Shown here piece after piece: positions 1 to 8,578 of a DNA stretch of 43,071 nt. Made by a program: the position numbers and the translations under genes. A model generated the notes under the pieces. It made no database searches. It was not told where the DNA came from and worked only from the letters and a program-made list of their open reading frames with translations. The stretch is from Peribacillus sp. FSL H8-0477 (GTDB taxonomy: Bacteria > Bacillota > Bacilli > Bacillales > DSM-1321), in contig NZ_JBBODE010000004.1 in NCBI RefSeq assembly GCF_038002765.1, forward strand, positions 1 to 43,071, given 5' to 3'. Positions within the stretch are counted from its first letter, which is position 1, and each line of letters starts with the position of its first letter.

Positions 1-1052
1 TTATTACGCGCATGAACTTTTAATACGTCTTCACGTCCTCTTACATCAGGACGGCCAACCGTAATCTGGCGGTCAAAACGACCTGGACGCAATAACGCAG
101 GGTCAAGAATATCAGAACGGTTTGTCGCTGCAATAATAATAATGCCTTCATTGCCTGCGAAACCATCCATCTCAACTAGCAATTGATTCAATGTTTGTTC
201 CCGCTCATCATGACCTCCGCCTAAACCAGCACCACGCTGACGGCCGACTGCATCAATTTCATCAATGAAAATAATACATGGAGCATTCTTTTTCGCATTT
301 TCAAACAAATCACGAACCCGGGATGCCCCGACTCCGACAAACATTTCAACAAAATCAGAACCACTGATAGAGAAGAATGGTGTTCCAGCTTCACCAGCTA
401 CCGCTCTTGCTAAAAGCGTTTTACCTGTTCCTGGAGGACCTACAAGCAAGACCCCTTTTGGAATACGTGCACCAAGTTCAACAAACTTACGCGGATCTTT
501 CAAGAACTCAACTACCTCAACGAGTTCTTGCTTTTCTTCATCAGCACCAGCTACATCGTTGAAACGGACCTTTTTCTTGTTGTCATCGTATAATTTGGCT
601 TTACTTTTGCCAAAGTTCATGACACGTCCGCCACCGCCGCCTTGTGCTTGATTAAGTAAGAAGAAGAACAGAATGAAGATGATAACAAAAGGTATAATGG
701 AAGTGAAGAATGTTACCCAGCCGCTTGTTTCTTTAGCTGGAAGCACCTCCAATTTCACATCATTTTTATCAACAGCTTCTTGAATACGTGTTTGATTGCT
801 CTCGCTGTCAGTAATGTACGTCAAGAAAGATTCTTTCTCTTTCGACCCTTTCAACTGACCCTTAACTTCGTATACATACCTCTCGGGCTGCATCGATAAG
901 GAGGCTATCTTTCCAGTCTCCAAACTTTGGTAAAAATCATCTTGAGTTATATTCTTAGCAGGTTCATTGTTATTGTTAAAGATGCTCACAATACCGATAA
1001 TCACTAAGAAAATGAGTAAATAAAATATTGTATTACGGAAGATCCGATTCAT
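1..1052 (-). CDS. ftsH: FtsH, membrane-bound ATP-dependent zinc metalloprotease (5' part; gene runs off the left edge)
   Basis: FtsH degrades misfolded membrane proteins and short-lived regulators, and in Bacillus it is needed for efficient sporulation. About 350 N-terminal residues are present. They start with [13 protein letters not shown] and a first membrane helix, followed by an extracytoplasmic domain and a second helix ([14 protein letters not shown]). A glycine-rich linker and the AAA+ module follow, with Walker A GPPGTGKT, Walker [10 protein letters not shown] and the second region of homology ([21 protein letters not shown]). The HExxH protease domain lies beyond position 1. The ATG at 1050-1052 sits 6 nt after a very strong GGGAGGAGG ribosome site. 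hprT ends 130 bp upstream and a separate sigma-A-like promoter lies between them, so ftsH can be transcribed on its own. Confidence 0.97.
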   Translation of the reverse strand, partial: MNRIFRNTIFYLLIFLVIIGIVSIFNNNNEPAKNITQDDFYQSLETGKIASLSMQPERYVYEVKGQLKGSKEKESFLTYITDSESNQTRIQEAVDKNDVKLEVLPAKETSGWVTFFTSIIPFVIIFILFFFLLNQAQGGGGGRVMNFGKSKAKLYDDNKKKVRFNDVAGADEEKQELVEVVEFLKDPRKFVELGARIPKGVLLVGPPGTGKTLLARAVAGEAGTPFFSISGSDFVEMFVGVGASRVRDLFENAKKNAPCIIFIDEIDAVGRQRGAGLGGGHDEREQTLNQLLVEMDGFAGNEGIIIIAATNRSDILDPALLRPGRFDRQITVGRPDVRGREDVLKVHARN

Positions 1053-1092
1053 CCCTTACCTCCTCCCACGAAAAAACAAACTATAGTAATAA

Positions 1093-1122
1093 ATAGTATC
1101 ATAGTAAATAATTGAAAGACAA
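1093..1122 (-). promoter_or_regulatory. Putative sigma-A promoter of ftsH
   Basis: On the minus strand TTGTCT (1117-1122) is followed after 18 bp by TACTAT (1093-1098), preceded by TGA as in an extended -10. It points at ftsH and lies in the 129-bp gap after hprT. In B. subtilis ftsH is also transcribed separately from hprT. Confidence 0.5.
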
Positions 1123-1181
1123 TTTTTAGAACTACATTTTATTGTTACCGTATTTACATGATACTAATCTGTTTGTCATCG

Positions 1182-1730
1182 TTATTTTGTAGTATAAATT
1201 TCTGGTTTTAAAACACCAATGTACGGCAGATTACGGTATCTCTCTGCAAAATCCAGACCATAACCCACTACGAAAGCATCGGGTACAATAAAGCCAGTAT
1301 AATCCGGCTTGATATCGACTTTTCTGCCAGTCGGTTTATCTAACAACGTAACAATTTTTATGCTCTTTGCTTTTCTATAACGGAATAATTCAACCAGGTA
1401 ACTTAACGTCAGACCGCTGTCGATAATATCTTCTATGATTAGTACGTCTCGGCCTTCTACAGAAGTATTTAAATCTTTAATGATTTTTACTTCACCGGAA
1501 GAAACCGTAGAATTACCATAGCTGGATACATCCATGAAATCCATTTCTAAATGTTCATCGATGCGTTTTAATAAGTCAGCCATAAATGGCAATGCACCTT
1601 TTAAAACTCCAATCACCAGCGGAAAACTATCACTATAATCTTTCTCCAGCTGTGCTGCTAACTCTTTTATTTTACCTTGAATTTCTTCCTCAGTAATTAA
1701 CACTTTTTCAATGTCATTTTGCATCGTCAT
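1182..1730 (-). CDS. hprT: Hypoxanthine-guanine phosphoribosyltransferase
   Basis: Cytosolic purine-salvage enzyme that converts hypoxanthine or guanine plus PRPP to IMP or GMP. The 182 residues match the usual length. The PRPP-binding loop [13 protein letters not shown] is at residues 96-108, and the N-terminal [11 protein letters not shown] segment and the C-terminal [19 protein letters not shown] segment are typical of bacterial HGPRTs. The ATG at 1730 has a G-rich ribosome site 12 nt upstream; an in-frame ATG two codons later would be closer. It starts 26 bp after tilS, as in B. subtilis, where the two genes are cotranscribed and HprT and TilS have been reported to interact with each other and with FtsH. 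Confidence 0.96.
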   Translation of the reverse strand: MTMQNDIEKVLITEEEIQGKIKELAAQLEKDYSDSFPLVIGVLKGALPFMADLLKRIDEHLEMDFMDVSSYGNSTVSSGEVKIIKDLNTSVEGRDVLIIEDIIDSGLTLSYLVELFRYRKAKSIKIVTLLDKPTGRKVDIKPDYTGFIVPDAFVVGYGLDFAERYRNLPYIGVLKPEIYTTK

Positions 1731-1756
1731 TGTAATTGTTTGCCCCCCAAGAAGAT

Positions 1757-3151
1757 TTAAGCTTTTTTATATTCTAAATAAATGAAAGACGTTTCATTTT
1801 GAGTATGTTCAGACTCAAGCACCGATTTTTTCAAACCAGGGAGCCAAACAATTTCCCCTGCTTGATCAACCACGACCGGCCAGGTAGTACGTTCCTGCCT
1901 GGGAATTTTTTTATCAATAAATATTCCTTTAAGCTTCTTCGTTCCTCCAAGTCCTTTTATAGTCATTCGGTCACCATTTATCCGTGTACGTGCGGTAAGC
2001 GGAAGACTAACTGACGAAGCAGATAATAGAAAAGTATGGTTTCCATTTAATACGGAAATTTCATCTTTTATATAATGTGCTTTAATTATATATCCATTCG
2101 GAAGAATTGTCTCACCTGGAACAGCTAACTTGATGGAATACTCCGGGCTTTCATTAGTAAAAAACCGAAAAATACCTTTTTGGTATGATTTCTCAACGAT
2201 AAGTCCGTCAGGGAGATGCAGTTCAGCAGATGGATGAGGATTAGTGAATAACGTTAAAAGCTGGTCTATATGTACAGCTGAAAGCGATGAAGGTCTCTTA
2301 ATATAAAGATAATTTAATATTAGATGAATCATTCTTCTTTGTAAAGGTTTTGGTACCATCAATAATCTCTCAAGATCTATTACTGAGCCGTCCATTTTCT
2401 TCTCAAGCCAGATACCATTGAGTTCCCTAGTGGCAAGTGACTGCAAGTAGACTTCATCGTCTGTTAATTCCTCACTAAATCGTTGAAAGTGCTCATGGAC
2501 ATTTGGATTTTCTTTTTTTAGAAAAGGCAGCACCACATGTCGAAATCTATTACGGAGATAATCGTTTTTCTCATTACTCGGGTCCATTCTCGGATCTAAC
2601 CCATGCTGTTTCGCATACGTTTCGATTTCAGAACGAGATACACATAACAAAGGTCTTGCGATGGAGCCAGAAGCAAACGGTCGTTTAACAGGGATTCCCG
2701 CTCGAGCCTTCTCTGCAGAACCTCTCGTCAGTCTCATTAACATGGTCTCCACTTGATCATCTCCATGGTGCCCCAATACCAACACATCCAGATGATGTTT
2801 TTCCATAACCTCTTGAAAGAATGCATACCTTAGATTCCTAGCAGCAAGTTGCGTGCTCTCACCCGACTCATTCATATATGCTGTCACATCTATTTGCTTA
2901 CCTTCAAAAGGAATGTCCCACTCCTTACATGTCTTTTCAACAAATAAGTAGTCATCAAACGATTCTTTCCCTCGAAACATATGATCTACATGTGCACAAA
3001 CAATCTGACACTTGAATAATTCCTGCCATGATTTAAGAAGATGTAATAAGACCAAAGAATCTGGTCCTCCTGAAACCCCTACAAGGATGTGAGAACCTTC
3101 TCGGATTAGCTGATGTGTCTCGATATACTCTATAACTTTTCGTTCAAACAT
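1757..3151 (-). CDS. tilS: tRNA(Ile)-lysidine synthase
   Basis: ATP-dependent enzyme that adds lysine to C34 of tRNA-Ile(CAU), changing its decoding from AUG to AUA. The PP-loop SGGPDS is at residues 27-32, followed by the HVDHMFRG and [19 protein letters not shown] motifs of N-type ATP pyrophosphatases. The C-terminal domain ([29 protein letters not shown]) is the TilS substrate-binding region. I start at the ATG at 3151 because GAAGGT lies 6 nt before it. The upstream in-frame TTG at 3172 has no good ribosome site and would place that SD inside the gene. Length is 464 aa, normal for Bacillus. yabT lies upstream and hprT 26 bp downstream. Confidence 0.95.
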   Translation of the reverse strand: MFERKVIEYIETHQLIREGSHILVGVSGGPDSLVLLHLLKSWQELFKCQIVCAHVDHMFRGKESFDDYLFVEKTCKEWDIPFEGKQIDVTAYMNESGESTQLAARNLRYAFFQEVMEKHHLDVLVLGHHGDDQVETMLMRLTRGSAEKARAGIPVKRPFASGSIARPLLCVSRSEIETYAKQHGLDPRMDPSNEKNDYLRNRFRHVVLPFLKKENPNVHEHFQRFSEELTDDEVYLQSLATRELNGIWLEKKMDGSVIDLERLLMVPKPLQRRMIHLILNYLYIKRPSSLSAVHIDQLLTLFTNPHPSAELHLPDGLIVEKSYQKGIFRFFTNESPEYSIKLAVPGETILPNGYIIKAHYIKDEISVLNGNHTFLLSASSVSLPLTARTRINGDRMTIKGLGGTKKLKGIFIDKKIPRQERTTWPVVVDQAGEIVWLPGLKKSVLESEHTQNETSFIYLEYKKA

Positions 3152-3247
3152 ATTATTACCTTCTTTGGTCAAGCTCTTTAGAGCTTATTCTTATCTACGT
3201 AATACCATCGAATTAGTTTCACTTTAATCCATTCTTTACTAACTATA

Positions 3248-4234
3248 TCATAAGAATTGACCGTATATATAGAGGACATATAAGAAACAAACAATTGAAA
3301 CGAGCAGCATTGTCTCAATCAGGCCGCCTCTTCTTCTCTGTACTCTCCCCCTTTTTTTAGTGTGTTTTCTCGTTCTCGTTACAGGAGATTTTTGAGATGA
3401 TGGAGTTCGAGGTGCCGGTTGTTTTTTTTGATTCTGTAAAATTTCAACAAGATCACTTCTCATCTCTTCCGCACTATTGTAAGTTCCTGATAATGCTTTT
3501 TGAAGCAAAGTTCGATATAGAGCCAACTCTTTTTTCTGTTTGATCATCTCAACAAGTTGTTTGTAGCCGTCTCCATTTTTAGAAACCCGTACAGGGTAAT
3601 AAGCATTAATAAAAATCATTGCTACTGCAAATAAATCATAACTGGGCTCAGCCGAACGAGATCCCAGCCCCCAATATCCACGATCAAAGAATTCAGTAAA
3701 TTCTTTAATGGAACGTCCTATCAATGTCGTACCTCCCACATCAATACAACGAATGGTACAAGAAGGCATCGTAACAATTAGATTTTCCGGCTTTAGGTCT
3801 CCAAAGACCCAGCCTTGCTTATGAAGCGAGACAAGACTCGTCAGCAATTGAAGCATTAGAACTCCTGTCCATGAAGGACCTTTCCGATGAATAAATTCGA
3901 GAAATCCATCACCTATTATGTATTCCATTGCATAAAAAGATAGAATGCCTTTATTCTTCACCCAATCATCTGCCTCTAATAAAGAAGGCCCAAGGGCAGA
4001 CCCCTGGACCTTAGAAAAGGCTTTAAGAATGTTCATCTCCGATATAATCGAGACACCGTTATCGCTTATTTTTAAAGCAACATGCTTATTATTACTTTCA
4101 GCAAGATACACAATCCCGTTTGCCCCCTGCCCGAGCTCCTTAATGATGGTATAGGTGTTTTTATTCCATTTCCCTGTAATCTTGCTTCCTGGCAGCAGAT
4201 TACATTGATTCCTCAAAGTATTGTTCATCATCAT
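3248..4234 (-). CDS. yabT: YabT, membrane-anchored Ser/Thr protein kinase of sporulation
   Basis: Hanks-type kinase. In B. subtilis YabT is a DNA-activated kinase made during sporulation that phosphorylates RecA. In the 328 residues a glycine-rich loop GQGANGIVY is at 35-43, the ATP-binding lysine in VALK is K55, and the catalytic loop GDLKPEN is at 145-151. The metal-binding triad is DVGG (165-168) instead of DFG. After the kinase domain comes an Arg/Lys-rich stretch (about 270-303, a likely DNA-binding segment) and one C-terminal membrane helix (LLVSIVCFLYVLYIY). The ATG at 4234 overlaps the 3' end of yabS by 35 nt and has AAGGGGAT upstream, which suggests translational coupling. Two further ATG codons follow directly, so the exact start may differ by one or two residues. 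Confidence 0.93.
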   Translation of the reverse strand: MMMNNTLRNQCNLLPGSKITGKWNKNTYTIIKELGQGANGIVYLAESNNKHVALKISDNGVSIISEMNILKAFSKVQGSALGPSLLEADDWVKNKGILSFYAMEYIIGDGFLEFIHRKGPSWTGVLMLQLLTSLVSLHKQGWVFGDLKPENLIVTMPSCTIRCIDVGGTTLIGRSIKEFTEFFDRGYWGLGSRSAEPSYDLFAVAMIFINAYYPVRVSKNGDGYKQLVEMIKQKKELALYRTLLQKALSGTYNSAEEMRSDLVEILQNQKKQPAPRTPSSQKSPVTRTRKHTKKRGRVQRRRGGLIETMLLVSIVCFLYVLYIYGQFL

Positions 4235-4937
4235 TCGATAACAATCCCCTTAATGAACGTTTTTTATTAAAAAAAGCAACAGCTTCTTCAATAGCTGGTC
4301 CAGTTGGTGTAATACCTCCTGTTGTAAGCTTAGGGAATATTTTTGTCAGCACCTCAAGCTTTGGTGTCCAATCAACTAGTTTCTCGACATCATTTTTTTT
4401 ACCTGGGAAAGCAAAAACTGAAAATTGGTTATCTCCTTGCCTTGCGTTCATACTCAAAGATAAATCAAGTAAAGAATCTTTCACGATTTCAAGCTTATGT
4501 TTCATACTTGCACTCGTATCAACAAGGATGAGCACTTCAAGTTTACTTGTCTCTCCTAACTCATCAACAACCTCCATTACTTCACCACGTTTATCGGGAG
4601 GCAAATCCTCCATTGTTGTTGAGCTTCCTAAAATCTGTTGAAGTTCTCGATTAATGACCCCTTGAATCGTTTGCGTCATCGCTTTTCGTGTCACCATCTG
4701 CACCGTTTGAGAAAGCTGCTGTGCATAAACAATTTGACTAGCGCCGCCTCCTGAACGCGCAATAGCCTGTATTTCATTCATTCCCTTTTCATCAATCACA
4801 TCATTTTCCATAACTCCAATCACATTCACTGTGATTCCTTGTTCATAGGCTCGTGCAGCCATAAAGGCGGGATCAGTTCCCTGGTTTGAACAGCCATCTG
4901 TAAGCAATAAAATTTGCCTTAATGTACCTGGTTTCAT
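4200..4937 (-). CDS. yabS: YabS, von Willebrand factor type A domain protein
   Basis: Conserved Bacillus protein of unknown function, next to yabT. The 245 residues begin MKPGTLRQILLLTDGCSNQG. A second half resembles a vWA domain with a MIDAS-like DTSAS at 140-144, KHKLEIVKDSLLDLS after it, and TTGGITPTGPAIEEA as the threonine-containing MIDAS element. The ATG at 4937 is chosen because GAGGGGAG lies 7 nt before it; the in-frame TTG at 4943 is too close to that site. The 3' end overlaps yabT by 35 nt. A partnership with the YabT kinase is inferred from gene coupling only. Confidence 0.9.
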   Translation of the reverse strand: MKPGTLRQILLLTDGCSNQGTDPAFMAARAYEQGITVNVIGVMENDVIDEKGMNEIQAIARSGGGASQIVYAQQLSQTVQMVTRKAMTQTIQGVINRELQQILGSSTTMEDLPPDKRGEVMEVVDELGETSKLEVLILVDTSASMKHKLEIVKDSLLDLSLSMNARQGDNQFSVFAFPGKKNDVEKLVDWTPKLEVLTKIFPKLTTGGITPTGPAIEEAVAFFNKKRSLRGLLSNDDEQYFEESM

Positions 4938-5014
4938 TGTCAATCTCCCCTCTATGAATTTGTTACCATCTTTGACTTAAAAAAAGGGATTTATACGTTA
5001 AGAGACTGAAACTT

Positions 5015-7486
5015 TCAGGCTCGTTTTCGTTTAGGCTGAACAGGGATAGACGCCCATTTTGGTGTATTATGCATGATTTTTGTCACTACAATAGTCATAT
5101 CATCATCGATCATCCCTTTTACTCGAATCACCTCTTCAAGGATCAGGTCAGCTACTTCCTGAGGGTCCTCTGTCTCAAACTCTTTAATTTTTCGCTTGAG
5201 CCAAAATTCTACGTTTTCGATGTGTGTGGGTCCTTCAAACACTCCATCGCTCATCATAATTAATAAATCTCCTGCCTTTAAATCCTCGCTTACCACATCA
5301 ACCTCGAATTCCGGGATGATTCCCATTGGCAGGCTGCTGCTCTCTATCTTTATAATTTTTTCTCCTCTCTTAATAAAACTTGGAATCGAGCAGACTTTTA
5401 AAAACTTTGCTTTCGCATCTTGAAGATCGATCATGGCTAAGTCTAAAGTCGAAAAGATCTCATCTGTCGTTCGAAGTGACAGCACCGAATTCACCGACTT
5501 AATCGCAATTTTCTCCTCGATTCCTGACATTAAGAACTTCTGAAGCAAGGAAAGCGTTTCTGTGCTCTCAAGATGAGCACGTTCACCATTCCCCATCCCA
5601 TCACTAATTGCTACCGCATATTTTCCGATCCCCAAGTCCATCGTTGTAAAGCTATCACCTGAAACCAGTCCTCCACCTTTCGCCGCATGTGAAACCCCCG
5701 TTTCAACAGTGAATTTCTTAGCTGATCGCAGCACCACCACACATTGTCCTCCCGGGAAAGTCGTACATTGTTCAGAATGTACAATGATCGTCTCGCCAAG
5801 GATATCGGATAACATTGGTGCGATTAGCTTTTCACACTCTCCCCTTCCCTGACAGTCCGGGATACTCATCTCTATATCCACGCCGCCTTGTTCAAGACTA
5901 TAAATATCAATATTTCCAATTTGTAATCCGAAGTTTTCCAACGCCTCAAGAATGACCTCTTCCTGTTGGTGATGATTCTCCCGCTCTCGTCTTATTTCTT
6001 TAGCGAAATCCTCCATTACAGCAGAAACTCCTCTTAACTGGTCAGCAACCAACTTTCTGCTTTCATGAACCTGACGTTTTAAACGTTGATTGGCTTGAAA
6101 GAAATTTAATTCTTGAGAAATAGCAGCGATCACTTGCGGACTGCGTGTACAATACTTCCCCCACTCCTTAGTGGTATGTGAAGATAACTGCCCGTCATTA
6201 TCATTTAATTCATGCATAATTTCCTGCATACTGTCATAGGTTGTATGAAAATTATTTGTCCAGCACTGTTCTTTTTTGAAACACATTTGACAGGTTTTTT
6301 CGGTAACATTGCTCAGGAAATAATCAAGTTCCTTTTCATCCTCCTCTGCTTTACTGCTTTCATCTATATGTGAAAAGCTCTCAGAAAGAGCTCCGAATAC
6401 ATGTGAAAACTGCGAGACCCGCTGTGCAGTTACATCCCTGACTTTCCTCATATATTGCTGCTGCTCATTGGTATGCTCATTCGTTCCTGGAATATGCTTA
6501 GCAATCCTCCCTAATAATGCGGTGGGTGTTAGTGCAAATAAAAGGATAGCAGCAAAGGATTCATACACCGTTATCATAATATTATTGGTACCCTCTCCAT
6601 ATAGGCCCATTAATAACGTTGCAATAAGTAAACCAATTGAAACTCCAATCTTTTTCCCCTCTTTTAATAAGCCGCCCAATAACCCCGAGAAAGCCAACAG
6701 GCTCATCTGGTACATACTTGTGACACTTGCTAAACTGAAAATCAATCCAGTAACCACCCCTACAGTTGAACCGATCGCTGCTCCCCCCGCTAATCCAAAG
6801 AGTAAAACCAGATAACGAGACAGTATATGTTCGATTGATAATCCATACGCCGCCCAGCCAATGGTACCTGTCATGACGGATGCTAAAAGAATAATCACAC
6901 TGACAATTTCCTCCGTTTTAAGCGCTTGAGTTTTAATACGAACTGTCATTAAGGGAATACACTGAATAAAAATCAGCGTGAGAATTAAGGCAAGGCCCGC
7001 TTCTACTGCAATCATCATGCCGCTGTATATGTTTACACTGCGGAACATAATGTATTGCCTAGCTAGATCTGCGAGACCAAGAGATAACAACACATAAACT
7101 GCCATTGTTTTAAATTGAGACTCAATAGCAGGAGTCTTGATTTTATTTAAAAGTAATAAGATAAAGGCGGCAGCAAATAATGTTACCCCACTAACAATGG
7201 AATTTGTAAACGCTCCAACCAGAAGACCCACCAATGCCAATGGCGCATGTTCACGACGCATTAGAAACACAGCTGCAAAAAAAGGTAAACCAAACGGAGA
7301 CAGTTGTGACAGGATTAACGCTCTTCCTAACAGAAACCCAATCAATGCCAAAAACAATCCTCGTTTAAAAAAGATATCCTCCAGTTTCATCTGTATGGCA
7401 GGGATCCAATTAACGCCGGCAGCTCGTCCCCCCTGAAGACGAGCATTGACAATCGGTTCGACTAAATTCCTTTCAACTCTGGCCAT
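5015..7486 (-). CDS. spoIIE: SpoIIE, sporulation PP2C phosphatase and asymmetric-septum protein
   Basis: Dephosphorylates the anti-anti-sigma factor SpoIIAA in the forespore to release sigma-F, and interacts with FtsZ at the polar septum. The 823-residue length is close to that of B. subtilis SpoIIE. The N-terminal part (about residues 40-330) is a run of hydrophobic helices. A central oligomerisation region with conserved cysteines follows (CQMCFKKEQCW). The C-terminal PP2C domain has AISDGMGNGERA (near 618) and LLIMMSDGVFEG (near 745) and ends with IDDDMTIVV, which carry the metal-binding aspartates. The ATG at 7486 is preceded by GGGAGTG. The promoter upstream has the unusual 21-bp spacer known for Spo0A-activated genes. 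Confidence 0.97.
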   Translation of the reverse strand: MARVERNLVEPIVNARLQGGRAAGVNWIPAIQMKLEDIFFKRGLFLALIGFLLGRALILSQLSPFGLPFFAAVFLMRREHAPLALVGLLVGAFTNSIVSGVTLFAAAFILLLLNKIKTPAIESQFKTMAVYVLLSLGLADLARQYIMFRSVNIYSGMMIAVEAGLALILTLIFIQCIPLMTVRIKTQALKTEEIVSVIILLASVMTGTIGWAAYGLSIEHILSRYLVLLFGLAGGAAIGSTVGVVTGLIFSLASVTSMYQMSLLAFSGLLGGLLKEGKKIGVSIGLLIATLLMGLYGEGTNNIMITVYESFAAILLFALTPTALLGRIAKHIPGTNEHTNEQQQYMRKVRDVTAQRVSQFSHVFGALSESFSHIDESSKAEEDEKELDYFLSNVTEKTCQMCFKKEQCWTNNFHTTYDSMQEIMHELNDNDGQLSSHTTKEWGKYCTRSPQVIAAISQELNFFQANQRLKRQVHESRKLVADQLRGVSAVMEDFAKEIRRERENHHQQEEVILEALENFGLQIGNIDIYSLEQGGVDIEMSIPDCQGRGECEKLIAPMLSDILGETIIVHSEQCTTFPGGQCVVVLRSAKKFTVETGVSHAAKGGGLVSGDSFTTMDLGIGKYAVAISDGMGNGERAHLESTETLSLLQKFLMSGIEEKIAIKSVNSVLSLRTTDEIFSTLDLAMIDLQDAKAKFLKVCSIPSFIKRGEKIIKIESSSLPMGIIPEFEVDVVSEDLKAGDLLIMMSDGVFEGPTHIENVEFWLKRKIKEFETEDPQEVADLILEEVIRVKGMIDDDMTIVVTKIMHNTPKWASIPVQPKRKRA

Positions 7487-7526
7487 CTATGGAACACTCC
7501 CATCTATTTTGTAGTCCATGCTCATC

Positions 7527-7591
7527 ATTATAGAGAGGACTCAATCAGGAATTTGTCAGAATTTTATAATCTTTATAAAAAATGTTCGACG
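7527..7591 (-). promoter_or_regulatory. spoIIE promoter with 21-bp spacer and candidate Spo0A boxes
   Basis: On the minus strand CTGACA (7554-7559) and TATAAT (7527-7532) are exactly 21 bp apart. The spoIIE promoter of B. subtilis is known to use sigma-A with this over-long spacer and to depend on Spo0A~P. A candidate 0A box CGTCGAA (7585-7591, 6 of 7 against TGNCGAA) lies upstream, and TGACAAA overlapping the -35 is a second 6-of-7 match. Confidence 0.72.
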
Positions 7592-7599
7592 TGTTTCAT

Positions 7600-7762
7600 G
7601 GCAAACATTCATATCTATACAGAATTTGAACAAAACTTTTCATTTAACCAGAAATAAAGGAGAAAGAGACCCGTTTTAAAGGGATTTTTTAGCCTATTAT
7701 CGTGGTTTAAAATTAGAATAAATTACCTCTACTTAAAATCCGACAAAAATCAAGATTTCTTG
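7600..7762. other. Intergenic stretch between the spoIIE and tRNA promoters
   Basis: With the two promoters this fills the gap of more than 300 bp between spoIIE and the divergent tRNA genes. It is AT-rich and has no plausible open frame. A weak hairpin-like CCCGTTTTAAAGGG followed by T residues lies near 7667-7690. Nothing else can be supported. Confidence 0.5.
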
Positions 7763-7791
7763 TTGACATTACGAACAATTGTATGTAAGAT
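7763..7791 (+). promoter_or_regulatory. Putative promoter of the tRNA-Met/tRNA-Glu pair
   Basis: TTGACA (7763-7768) is followed after 17 bp by TAAGAT (7786-7791), 22 bp before the first tRNA base. The -35 is consensus; the -10 matches 4 of 6. Confidence 0.55.
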
Positions 7792-7813
7792 ATAACTTGT
7801 GCTTCAAGCATAT

Positions 7814-7887
7814 GGCGGCGTAGCTCAGCTGGCTAGAGCGTACGGTTCATACCCGTGAGGTCGGGGGTTCGATCCCCTCTGCCGCTA
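7814..7887 (+). tRNA. tRNA-Met (CAU), elongator type
   Basis: A 74-nt cloverleaf can be drawn by hand. The acceptor pair is GGCGGCG/TGCCGCT, the D arm contains GCTCAGCTGGCTAGAGC, and the anticodon arm TACGG-TTCATAC-CCGTG carries anticodon CAT. The T loop is TTCGATC and the discriminator is A at 7887. CCA is not encoded (TTT follows). The sequence is nearly identical to B. subtilis elongator tRNA-Met, and the same Met-Glu pair sits at this locus there. Confidence 0.95.
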
Positions 7888-7895
7888 TTTTTCTT

Positions 7896-7967
7896 GGCCC
7901 CTTGGTCAAGCGGTTAAGACACCGCCCTTTCACGGCGGTAACACGGGTTCGAATCCCGTAGGGGTCA
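7896..7967 (+). tRNA. tRNA-Glu (UUC)
   Basis: A 72-nt cloverleaf: acceptor GGCCCCT/AGGGGTC, anticodon stem-loop CCGCC-CTTTCAC-GGCGG with anticodon TTC, T loop TTCGAAT and discriminator A at 7967. CCA is not encoded. It starts 8 nt after tRNA-Met and is almost certainly cotranscribed with it. Confidence 0.95.
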
Positions 7968-7973
7968 TAACAT

Positions 7974-8336
7974 GAAAAGTGGAAGCAGCCCGTTTAGCTC
8001 ACGAAGGAAATAGGGAGAGGACCAAAAGGCGTTGTTTGCCTTTTGAGGACTCTCATCTTTTCCACAGTGAGTTGGCTGCTGCAACTAGACAATATGAAAA
8101 GCGAAAGCGTCTTGGTTAGATCCCGAAGCAAATAGGGATTGAACCTAAAGGCGCTTTTTGCTTTTAGGGGCAATCATCTTTTGCACAGGAATCTAGACGC
8201 TGGAGCTAGACAACATGAAAAGCGAAAGCAGCCCGTTTAGCTCACGAAGGAAATAGGGAGAGGACCAAAAGGCGCTGTTTGCCTTTTGAGGACTTTCATC
8301 TTTTCCACAGTGAGCTGGCTGCAACATGAAAAGCAA
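7974..8336 (+). repeat. Tandem array of three structured 110-122-bp repeats after the tRNA genes
   Basis: Three units start at 7974, 8096 and 8217, each with GAAAAG at its head. Units 1 and 3 are type A, with outer arms GCAGCC..AGCTCAC pairing with GTGAG(T/C)T..GGCTGC. Unit 2 has other arms (AGCGTCT..TAGAT with ATCTA-GACGCT). All share a core with GAAGSAAATAGGGA on the left, CATCTTTTSCACA on the right, and an inner CAAAAGGC/GCCTTTTG-type hairpin. The units lie between tRNA-Glu and its terminator and so should be part of the tRNA primary transcript. No coding frame is likely. The same family forms the 13951-14750 array. Confidence 0.85.
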
Positions 8337-8337
8337 A

Positions 8338-8370
8338 AGCGTCTTGGGTACATCCCAAGACGCTTTTTTT
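8338..8370 (+). terminator. Intrinsic terminator of the tRNA operon
   Basis: A perfect 11-bp stem AGCGTCTTGGG / CCCAAGACGCT with a 5-nt loop is followed by seven T. It starts with the same GAAAAGC head and the same AGCGTCTTGG arm as repeat unit 2, so it looks like a reduced copy of that unit, or the unit grew from it. Confidence 0.88.
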
Positions 8371-8468
8371 GTTTCCTTTTAAAAAGAAGATCTTCTCACC
8401 TATGGAGGAAACCTTCTTTTTTATTTTGTTGTAAAAATAGCTCATAAATGTGCTTAATCCCGGCTGAA

Positions 8469-8502
8469 GCTAAAACCATAACCCTTAGAGTATGGTTTTA
8501 GC
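8469..8502. repeat. Perfect 12-bp inverted repeat in the convergent tRNA/yabR gap
   Basis: GCTAAAACCATA (8469-8480) is mirrored by TATGGTTTTAGC (8491-8502) with a 10-nt loop. No T-run follows on either strand. It is 1 nt from the start of the yabR terminator and may be a secondary terminator or an RNA-stabilising hairpin. Confidence 0.6.
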
Positions 8503-8503
8503 C

Positions 8504-8540
8504 CAAAATAAAAAGCAAGCACAGTTACTGGGCCTGCTTT
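8504..8540 (-). terminator. Terminator of yabR
   Basis: On the minus strand AAAGCAGGC pairs with GCTTGCTTT (one mismatch) around an 11-nt loop, followed by a T-rich tract TTTTTATTTT. It lies about 40 bp after the yabR stop. Confidence 0.75.
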
Positions 8541-8578
8541 ACATATACGAGAGTTTTTCAGCCATTTTCAGCAGCAAT

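Noticed and set aside
1093..1180. A small gene between hprT and ftsH
   Set aside because: The gap is only 129 bp, AT-rich, with stops in all frames and is explained by the ftsH promoter.
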